Both the position numbers and the translations under genes were made by a program. 7,201 nucleotides of DNA from Actinomycetota bacterium (lineage in GTDB: Bacteria; Actinomycetota; Thermoleophilia; Gaiellales; Gaiellaceae), in assembly GCA_005885085.1 (NCBI GenBank), contig VAXY01000124.1, forward strand, positions 599 through 7,799, written 5' to 3'. Under the pieces are notes generated by a model. That model saw nothing but the letters and a program-made list of their open reading frames with translations. It was not told the DNA's origin and did not search any database. Positions within the stretch are counted from its first letter, which is position 1, and each line of letters starts with the position of its first letter. Shown piece by piece: positions 1 to 5,203 of this stretch.

Positions 1-1
1 C

Positions 2-754
2 ACGCCGACGCAGCTCTACGGCCGGCTGCTCGAGCTTCCCGGAGACGTCGGCGAGGCGGGGAAGCGATTCCGCTTCGGCCGGGCCGAGATGCAGATCCAC
101 TACGCGCTGTCGGAGCCGCCGCGCTGGGACCGGGATGACCGGCTGGCGCGAACGGCGATCGTGCACGTGACGCCAGGTCTCGACGGCGTCTCGCGCGCAG
201 TCAACGAGGCCGAGCGCGGTCTCCTGCCCGCCGAAGCCACGATCGTCGTCGGCCAGCCGCTGACCATGGACGAATCGCGTGCACCAGCGGGCCGCGGCCT
301 GCTCTGGATCCAGCTGCAAGAGCTGCCGTGGCACGTCAAAGGTGACGCAGCGAACGAGCTCGACGCCGGTGGCGGCACGTGGACGGAATCGCTGCGCGAG
401 GACTACGCGGACCGGATCCAGGCCCGGCTCGCGCGGCACGTTATGAACCTCGAGACGGCAGTGCTCAAACGGGTTGTGCTGTCGCCGGCGGATCTGCAGG
501 GGGCGAACATCAACCTCGAGCGCGGCGATCCTTACTCCGGCTCTCTCTCACTCGACCAGAACTTCCTCTGGCGGCCGTTCGCGCAGCAGCCCGGCCATCG
601 CACGCCGGTCCGCAACGTCTTTCAGATCGGCGCCAGCACCTGGCCCGGCCCGGGGCTCGGGGGCGGGTCGGGCACCCTCGTTGCGCGCGAGCTTCTTCGA
701 CATAGAATCCCTGCATCGGGGCGCCTTTTTCGATCTCGCAGATCACGACGCTGA
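2..754 (+). CDS. NAD(P)/FAD-dependent oxidoreductase, phytoene-dehydrogenase-like, C-terminal part (5' truncated)
   Basis: The frame is open from the left edge, so the gene starts outside the window and about 250 C-terminal residues are visible. The missing N-terminus should hold the Rossmann FAD-binding GxGxxG motif. What is seen fits the COG1233 (CrtI-like) flavoprotein family: a substrate-domain stretch around LLWIQLQELPW, then LSPADLQGANINLERGDPYSG from visible residue 160 (bases from 479), and the C-terminal FAD-contacting motif GASTWPGPGLGGGSG at visible residues 210-224 (bases 629-673). The family carries out FAD-dependent dehydrogenation or isomerisation of hydrophobic or cyclic substrates; the substrate here is unknown, and carotenoid synthesis is not implied because no crtB or crtE neighbour is seen. 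About 18 Arg/Ser-rich residues follow the last conserved segment (GTLVARELL), and this tail overlaps the apparent N-terminal coding of the next gene. Family call is firm, exact role is not. Confidence 0.85.
   Translation, partial: TPTQLYGRLLELPGDVGEAGKRFRFGRAEMQIHYALSEPPRWDRDDRLARTAIVHVTPGLDGVSRAVNEAERGLLPAEATIVVGQPLTMDESRAPAGRGLLWIQLQELPWHVKGDAANELDAGGGTWTESLREDYADRIQARLARHVMNLETAVLKRVVLSPADLQGANINLERGDPYSGSLSLDQNFLWRPFAQQPGHRTPVRNVFQIGASTWPGPGLGGGSGTLVARELLRHRIPASGRLFRSRRSRR
681..708 (+). promoter_or_regulatory. Candidate sigma70-type promoter inside the end of the oxidoreductase gene
   Basis: TTGCGC at 681-686 resembles a -35 box, and TAGAAT at 703-708 resembles a -10 box, with a 16-base spacer. 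The -10 match is notable in such GC-rich sequence. A transcript start 7 bases past the -10 would fall at A715, which is the first base of an in-frame ATC codon of the isomerase reading frame. That would give a leaderless message. This is pattern matching only, and chance similarity cannot be excluded. Confidence 0.3.
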
Positions 755-813
755 CGTCGTCGTTCGCAGACGACGCGCGCGCGTACACTGCCGCCGGCGC
801 CGACGCGATCGGC
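715..813 (+). other. Probable N-terminal coding of the isomerase gene lacking a canonical start codon
   Basis: The isomerase frame stays open back to a TAG at 703-705. From about 727 it reads FSISQITTLTSSF followed by ADDARAYTAAGADAIGVWELK, which looks like the first beta strand and first helix of a xylose-isomerase-like TIM barrel. No ATG, GTG or TTG occurs in this frame between the TAG and the GTG at 814, so the true start is either a non-standard codon (ATC at 715 or 733, CTG at 751), or the frame has been altered by an indel, or a start has mutated. Starting at 715 would give 290 residues; starting at 814 gives 257 and removes the first barrel strand. Confidence 0.6.
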
Positions 814-1587
814 GTGTGGGAGCTCAAGCTTCCAGACGGAGGCGACGCCGAAGCGCTGGAGGTGTTCGCCGCCTCAGGGTTGGGAGCTGCGGCTGCCATC
901 CCCGCGATCCCCTCGATCCTGCCGCTGCCGCTGATGGAGGGGCCCGAGGACACGCGAGCCCGCGTCGACGCCATCTGCGCGTCCGTTCACCGCCTCGCCC
1001 CATTTCGGCCGAGCGGAATCGTCTGTCTCACCGGACCGGGCGACGACCGCGACACCGTCGTCGAAGGCCTGCGCGTGATCGCCGGCGAGGCAGAACGAGT
1101 GGGTATGCGGGTCGGCCTCGAGCCGATCAACCGGGTCGGCGGTGAGAACTGGACATTCATCTCGTCGCTCGGAGAGGCGGCTGAGCTGCTCGACGACGCC
1201 GACCATCCGGCACTCGGTCTGCAGTTCGACACCTGGCACGTATGGAACACGCCCAATGTGCTCGAGGAGATCGGGCGCCACGTCAGCCGCTTCACCGGCG
1301 TCCACATCGCCGACTGGCGCGAGCCGACGCGGAGCTGGGCCGACCGCGTGCTGCCCGGCGACGGCGTCGCCGATCTACCGAGGCTGGTCGGAGCCCTCGA
1401 CGCGGCCGGCTGGGACGGCTACTACGACGTCGAGATCTTCTCCGACAACGGGAGCTTCGGAAACGCCTGGCCGGACTCTCTGTGGGACGTTGCCGTCGAC
1501 GATCTTGCCCGCCGAGCCAGGGACGCGTTTGCAGCCGTCTGGGAGGCCCGAATCCGAAGCCCGGTTGACCCGCCCGGTGCCGTCTAA
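814..1587 (+). CDS. Sugar phosphate isomerase/epimerase family protein (xylose-isomerase-like TIM barrel)
   Basis: This is a cytosolic AP_endonuc_2/xylose-isomerase-like TIM-barrel protein, a superfamily that includes hydroxypyruvate isomerases, sugar epimerases, inosose dehydratases and IolI-type enzymes, usually with one divalent metal. Counting from the GTG at 814, the likely metal-site residues are E103 (VGLEPINR), D139 and H142 (LQFDTWHVW), H164 (GVHIADWRE) and E207 (YYDVEIFSDN), in the usual family order. The stretch LPGDGVADLPRLVGALDAAG before the last Glu is also typical. GTG 814 is only the first conventional start; the coding signal continues upstream (see 715-813), so the protein is probably about 290 residues. 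It follows an FAD oxidoreductase and precedes a transporter, which suggests catabolism of an imported polyol, sugar acid or cyclic compound. Substrate and exact reaction cannot be told. Confidence 0.85.
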   Translation: MWELKLPDGGDAEALEVFAASGLGAAAAIPAIPSILPLPLMEGPEDTRARVDAICASVHRLAPFRPSGIVCLTGPGDDRDTVVEGLRVIAGEAERVGMRVGLEPINRVGGENWTFISSLGEAAELLDDADHPALGLQFDTWHVWNTPNVLEEIGRHVSRFTGVHIADWREPTRSWADRVLPGDGVADLPRLVGALDAAGWDGYYDVEIFSDNGSFGNAWPDSLWDVAVDDLARRARDAFAAVWEARIRSPVDPPGAV

Positions 1588-1609
1588 TCCAGTGACTGGG
1601 GAACCCAAG

Positions 1610-1615
1610 AGGAGG
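1610..1615 (+). promoter_or_regulatory. Strong ribosome binding site of the binding-protein gene
   Basis: AGGAGG ends 5 bases before the ATG at 1621 and is the best Shine-Dalgarno match in the window. It fixes the start of the binding-protein gene and fits the high expression usually needed for binding proteins relative to membrane subunits. The 33-base gap 1588-1620 holds only this site and no convincing promoter or terminator. Confidence 0.85.
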
Positions 1616-1620
1616 CGTAG

Positions 1621-2811
1621 ATGAGAGGTCGAGGGAGGTTGGCGGTCGCGGCTGCGGCACTGCTCGCGCTCGCTTTGATCGGAAGCGCGCTCGCGGCGAC
1701 GAGCCGCAGCACAGCCAAGTCGCCGATCGTGATCGGCTGGGCGTTCGACGGGAGCGGCAACATGGCTCCGTTCGACGGTCCGGCGCTCGCCGCGGCGAAG
1801 CTGCGGGTCGACCAGCTGAATGCCAAGGGCGGCGTCAACGGCAGGAAGCTGGAAATCCGGACGTGCGACACGCAGAGCAACAAGCCCGACATCGCCAAGG
1901 CCTGCGCTCTGCGGCTGCTCGGCGGCAAGGCGAACGTCATCTTCACGACCTGCGACGTCGACCTCGCCGCGCCGGTCGTCCGGGCCGCGATCGACCGCGG
2001 TGTTCTGGCGATCGCGCCGTGCATCGGCACCGACCAGATGGGCCCGAAGCGCTTCGGGGCGAAGGGACGGCTCGCCTTCAGCTTCGGCAACGTTGCGCAG
2101 GACGAGGGCTCGGCGATGGCCCAGTACGCCTGGAGCAAGGGCTGGCGCCGCGCGGGCCTTGCCACCGACACCGTGATCGTCTACTTCAGGAACGTCGTGC
2201 AGGCGTTCCAAGCGCGGTGGCGGCAGCTCGGAGGCAAGATCGTCGCCAACGAGACGTACCAGTCCCTCGGCGGAAACAACGTCCAGAATGCCGTCAGCCG
2301 GCTGAACGACGTCAAAGCCGACGTCTACGTGACGTCCACCGCCGGAGCGTTCGGTGCGCTCTCGAGCTTCATCACCGGACTACGGACGCTCGGCAACAAC
2401 ACGCCGGTTCTCAACTCCTGGGCGGGCGACGGGACGTACTGGCTGCCGGCGAATCCGAAGGTGACGAATTACTGGTTCGTCACGTTCGCCTCGTGCTTCG
2501 GCGACGATCCCAATCCGGCCGTGAACAAGCTCGCGAAGGAAGTGAAGGCCGGCACCGGGGGCTTCATCACCGGCCCGTCGGCGATCGACGGCGTCGTGAC
2601 GGCGATCAAGCGAGCGCACGGGTCGACGAAGGGCAGCGTCCTCGCCGGCGTGATGCAGAGGTTCAAGAAGGTGCCGACCATCTCCGGGAACATCAGCTTC
2701 TCGGCGAAGCTGCACACGGTGTTCGGACGTCGCTACCGCGTCATCCGCATCCAGGACAACGTGCCGAAGGTCGTCGGCACGATCGTCGCCAAGGTCGTCC
2801 CGAAGATTTAA
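1621..2811 (+). CDS. ABC transporter substrate-binding protein, branched-chain amino acid (HAAT/Peripla_BP_6) type
   Basis: This is the extracytoplasmic solute receptor of the importer encoded by the next four genes. The ATG start is fixed by AGGAGG 5 bases upstream. Residues 1-25 form a Sec signal peptide: a basic start (MRGRGR), an Ala/Leu-rich core, and an A-L-A signal peptidase I site (SALA|ATS). There is no lipobox Cys; the first Cys is residue 82. The mature part begins with PIVIGWAFDGSG and continues with AAAKLRVDQLNAKGGVNGRK, the usual start of a type I periplasmic-binding fold of the Peripla_BP_6 family (LivJ/LivK relatives). The total of 396 residues is normal for the family. Cys at 82, 95, 111, 134 and 292 may include disulfides. 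The gene is followed after only 9 bases by the LivG-type ATPase gene. Ligand unknown: amino acids are possible, but relatives bind amides, urea or aromatic acids. Confidence 0.92.
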   Translation: MRGRGRLAVAAAALLALALIGSALAATSRSTAKSPIVIGWAFDGSGNMAPFDGPALAAAKLRVDQLNAKGGVNGRKLEIRTCDTQSNKPDIAKACALRLLGGKANVIFTTCDVDLAAPVVRAAIDRGVLAIAPCIGTDQMGPKRFGAKGRLAFSFGNVAQDEGSAMAQYAWSKGWRRAGLATDTVIVYFRNVVQAFQARWRQLGGKIVANETYQSLGGNNVQNAVSRLNDVKADVYVTSTAGAFGALSSFITGLRTLGNNTPVLNSWAGDGTYWLPANPKVTNYWFVTFASCFGDDPNPAVNKLAKEVKAGTGGFITGPSAIDGVVTAIKRAHGSTKGSVLAGVMQRFKKVPTISGNISFSAKLHTVFGRRYRVIRIQDNVPKVVGTIVAKVVPKI

Positions 2812-2820
2812 TCGGGGCGC

Positions 2821-3579
2821 GTGAGCGCTGAGCAGCAACGGCGGAGGCCAGGAGAGTCACTCCGGGCCTCCGCCGTGTCGCGGTCCTTCGCGGGCGTGCA
2901 CGCACTCCGGGACGTCACGCTCGAGCTACGCCGCGGCGAGATCGTCGGACTGATCGGCCCGAACGGCGCCGGCAAGTCGACCCTCGTGAACGTCCTCAGC
3001 GGCTTCGACCGGCCCTCGCGCGGCCGCGTTGAGCTCGAGGGCCGTGACATCACGCGCTGGAGGCCCAGCCGTCGCGGCCGGGCGGGGCTCGCGCGGACGT
3101 TTCAGCACAGCCACGCGTTTCGAGCGCTGTCGGTGCGCGAGAACGTGGAGGTCGCCGCCCTCGGCGCCGGCACGCGGGCCCGGGCTGCGAGAGCCCATGC
3201 ACAGCAGCTGCTCGAGCTCCTCGGGCTCGACCGGCAGGCCGATGCGCCCGCCGACGGCCTCGCACAGGGCGACGAACGGCGGCTGGGCGTCGCCAGGGCG
3301 CTTGCAACGAGCCCGCGGTTCGTCCTCCTCGACGAGCCAGCCGCCGGGCTCCCCGAGGCGGAGGTCACCGCGTTCGCCGAGGCGGTGCAGACCGTGCGCG
3401 GCGAGCGCGAGGCCGGCGTGCTCCTCATCGACCACAACATGGCGCTGATCATGGAGATCTGCGACCGCATCCATGTACTCGATCAGGGCCGCACGCTGGC
3501 GGAGGACACGCCCGGAGTCATCCGCGCGAATCTCGACGTCGCGGCCGCGTATCTCGGCGAGAGCGCGGTGCAGGAATGA
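2821..3579 (+). CDS. livG: ABC transporter ATP-binding protein, LivG type
   Basis: One of two ATPase subunits that drive import through the LivH/LivM-type permeases on the cytoplasmic face. Visible motifs are Walker A GPNGAGKST (residues 46-54), Q-loop Gln 95 (ARTFQ), the signature LAQGDERR (from 147), Walker B with catalytic Glu 172 (FVLLDEPAAG), and switch His 205 (LLIDHNM). The DEPAAGL segment and the C-terminal NLDVAAAYLGE are LivG hallmarks, and the length of 252 residues is normal. GTG 2821 is the only usual start between the preceding in-frame stop (2809-2811) and the conserved N-terminal strand; it has only a weak GGGG upstream. A later in-frame GTG at 2875 would remove that strand. 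A long hairpin lies at codons 6-19. The signature differs from LSGGQ at three positions. The 3' end overlaps livF by ATGA. Confidence 0.92.
   Translation: MSAEQQRRRPGESLRASAVSRSFAGVHALRDVTLELRRGEIVGLIGPNGAGKSTLVNVLSGFDRPSRGRVELEGRDITRWRPSRRGRAGLARTFQHSHAFRALSVRENVEVAALGAGTRARAARAHAQQLLELLGLDRQADAPADGLAQGDERRLGVARALATSPRFVLLDEPAAGLPEAEVTAFAEAVQTVRGEREAGVLLIDHNMALIMEICDRIHVLDQGRTLAEDTPGVIRANLDVAAAYLGESAVQE
2838..2876 (+). repeat. Long inverted repeat / RNA hairpin at the binding protein-livG junction
   Basis: The left arm 2838-2849 (ACGGCGGAGGCC) is perfectly complementary to the right arm 2865-2876. Inside it, an A·G mismatch (2850/2864) is followed by four more pairs (2851-2854 with 2860-2863) and a five-base loop AGTCA. 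The 16 paired positions in 39 bases make it the strongest local structure I noticed. It begins 26 bases after the binding-protein stop and lies inside the 5' end of livG. No T-run follows, so it is not a classical intrinsic terminator. It may protect the 3' end of a processed binding-protein transcript or slow translation of livG. Confidence 0.75.
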
Positions 3580-4289
3580 CGACCACCCCGGTACTCGAGC
3601 TCGACGGGCTCGAGGTGCGGCACGGCGCCGTTCACGCCGTGCGCGGGCTGTCGCTCACGGTCGATCGGGGTGAGATCGTCGGTCTGATCGGCCCGAACGG
3701 GGCGGGTAAGTCGTCGACGCTGCACGCGATCATGGGCCTCGTCACGAGCGCCGCTGGTGACGTGCGCCTGCACGGCCGCTCACTTCTAGGCCGCCGGCCG
3801 GAGGACGTCGCCCGTGCCGGTGTGGCGCTCGTTCCCGAAGGACGACGAATCTTCGCTGAGTTGACGGTCGAGGAGAACCTGCGCCTGGGCCTGGCGGGCC
3901 GTGGGAACGGCAAAGGGGACGGCGCGCTCCGCGGCGCCTTCGAGCTGTTTCCGGTCGTGCACGAGTTCCGGAGCCGCCAGGCGGGTGCGCTCTCCGGAGG
4001 CCAGCAGCAGCAGCTCGCGATCGCAAGAGCGCTCGTCGCCGATCCGCAGGTCTTGCTCCTGGACGAGCCGTCACTGGGTCTTGCGCCGCGGCTCGTGGAC
4101 GTCGTGTTCGATGCGCTGCAGGAGATCAGGGAGCGCGGCCTGGCGATCTTGCTGGTGGAGCAGCGTGCACAACGGACGGTCGCCCTCGCGGACCGCTCGC
4201 ACGTGCTGTCGAATGGACGCCTGCGCCTCACGCTCGGGCCCGAAGCGGCGGGCGACAGCGAGACACTCGTCTCCGCGTACTTCTCATGA
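3576..4289 (+). CDS. livF: ABC transporter ATP-binding protein, LivF type
   Basis: Second ATPase subunit, expected to pair with the LivG-type protein. Motifs by residue: Walker A GPNGAGKSS (39-47), the LivF-typical segment VPEGRRIF at the Q-loop region (87-94), canonical signature LSGGQ (139-143), and Walker B with catalytic Glu 164 (VLLLDEPSLGLAP). At the switch position Gln 196 (LLVEQRAQ) replaces the usual His; VEQ is common in LivF proteins. The 237 residues match the family. The ATG overlaps the livG stop as ATGA with AGGA directly before it, so translation probably depends on coupling. The short basic/Gly insertion GRGNGKGDGAL after the VEENL segment is in a variable region. Ends by ATGA overlap with livH. 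Confidence 0.93.
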   Translation: MTTTPVLELDGLEVRHGAVHAVRGLSLTVDRGEIVGLIGPNGAGKSSTLHAIMGLVTSAAGDVRLHGRSLLGRRPEDVARAGVALVPEGRRIFAELTVEENLRLGLAGRGNGKGDGALRGAFELFPVVHEFRSRQAGALSGGQQQQLAIARALVADPQVLLLDEPSLGLAPRLVDVVFDALQEIRERGLAILLVEQRAQRTVALADRSHVLSNGRLRLTLGPEAAGDSETLVSAYFS

Positions 4290-5203
4290 CGTTCGTGGCG
4301 ACCGTGCTCGGCGCCGACTGGCAGACGCTCGCCGATGCATTCGGGCTCGGCGGCATCTATGCCCTGATGGCGGTCGGGATCGGTCTCGTCTTCGGCGTGC
4401 TCCGCCTCGTCAACTTCGCGTACGGCCAGCTCGTGATGGCCGGTGCCTACGCGCTCGCCTTCGCGTACGAACGCGGCTGGCCGGTCTGGGTCGGGATCAT
4501 CTTGTGCTTCGCCGTCGTCGTGACGCTCGCCGTCGCGATGGATTGGGTCGTGTTCCGCCCGCTGCGGGGCCATTCACCCGCGGTCATGCTCGTGGCGACG
4601 TTTGCGGTCGCGTTCCTGATGCAGAGCATCGCGCTGCTGTGGTTCGGCCCGCTCGGCAAGATCGCCGCCTCGCTGTCGGCGCTGAACCAGCCGTGGACGA
4701 TCTCCGGCGTCGACATCAGGAAGATCTCGATCGTCGCGACCGCCGTCGCGGCAGGGTGTCTGCTCGCGCTGGTCCTCCTGCTCGGCCGGACGAGGGTCGG
4801 TCTGCACATGCGCGCGGCGGCGCTCGACTTCCAGACGGCACGGCTGCTCGGCGTGCGGGCGAACCGGGTGATTGGATCCGCCGTGCTCGTCTCGGGGCTG
4901 CTGGCGGCGACCGTAGCGGTGATGCTGACGGTGCAGAGCCCGCTCGTGACGCCCGACTTTGCGTTGCGCGACACGATCCTCGTACTCGCAGGCGTCGTGC
5001 TCGGCGGCATGAACCGGTTGATCTCCGCGACCCTCGGCGGCTTTGCGATTGGATTCGCGTCCGGCTTTCTCGGCGGTGCGTTGCCGACCAACCAGAGTCA
5101 GTACCTGCCGTCGTTCCTCTTCGCCGCGGTCATCCTCGTGTTGCTGATCCGTCCCCGCGGCCTCTTCGCGCGCGCGGGCCAGCAGGCGGTGGAGCGCGTA
5201 TGA
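4286..5203 (+). CDS. livH: Branched-chain amino acid type ABC transporter permease, LivH type
   Basis: Inner-membrane channel subunit with about eight hydrophobic segments, near residues 18-41, 46-62, 67-90, 98-119, 144-167, 195-215, 228-262 and 273-292. Family hallmarks are GGIYALMAVGIGLVFGV followed by LRLVNFAYGQLVMAGAY near the N-terminus, and the cytoplasmic coupling loop that contacts the ATPases, RTRVGLHMRAAALD with ARLLGV (residues 168-190). The C-terminus ILVLLIRPRGLF is also typical. The length of 305 residues is normal. The ATG overlaps the livF stop as ATGA and no Shine-Dalgarno sequence is visible, consistent with translational coupling. It should pair with the LivM-type protein downstream. 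Polar residues in the membrane part do not reveal the substrate. Confidence 0.93.
   Translation: MTFVATVLGADWQTLADAFGLGGIYALMAVGIGLVFGVLRLVNFAYGQLVMAGAYALAFAYERGWPVWVGIILCFAVVVTLAVAMDWVVFRPLRGHSPAVMLVATFAVAFLMQSIALLWFGPLGKIAASLSALNQPWTISGVDIRKISIVATAVAAGCLLALVLLLGRTRVGLHMRAAALDFQTARLLGVRANRVIGSAVLVSGLLAATVAVMLTVQSPLVTPDFALRDTILVLAGVVLGGMNRLISATLGGFAIGFASGFLGGALPTNQSQYLPSFLFAAVILVLLIRPRGLFARAGQQAVERV
5188..5194 (+). promoter_or_regulatory. Ribosome binding site deciding the livM start
   Basis: GGTGGAG lies inside the last codons of livH and ends 5 bases before ATG 5200. Together with the ATGA overlap it selects 5200 as the livM start, although the same frame is open much further upstream (back to at least 3901) through livF and livH. 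Confidence 0.65.

Noticed and set aside
755..775. 7-bp hairpin (CGTCGTC / GACGACG, 7-base loop) near the isomerase N-terminus
   Set aside because: Short stems built from repeated GTC/GAC codons are frequent by chance in such GC-rich coding sequence; nothing else supports a function.
1589..1599. CCAG-TGA-CTGG hairpin between the isomerase and binding-protein genes
   Set aside because: Only four base pairs with a three-base loop and no T-run; too weak for a terminator or operator call.
1375..2211. 278-codon minus-strand open frame across the isomerase and binding-protein genes
   Set aside because: Same antisense shadow pattern with no recognisable motif, spanning two confident + strand genes.
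2875..2877. GTG as an alternative livG start
   Set aside because: It would remove the conserved N-terminal strand (SLRASAVSRSF) ahead of the Walker A region, whereas GTG 2821 retains it.
3632..4573. 313-codon open frame on the minus strand across livF and livH
   Set aside because: Low-complexity Arg/Glu/Asp/His-rich translation typical of the antisense of GC-rich genes; it covers two clearly coding + strand genes and resembles no family.
3901..5199. Long open stretch in the livM frame upstream of livM, giving an apparent 776-residue fusion protein
   Set aside because: The upstream part is Arg/Ser/Ala-rich out-of-frame sequence of livF and livH. Membrane-like sequence begins only at ATG 5200, which has a ribosome site and an ATGA overlap.
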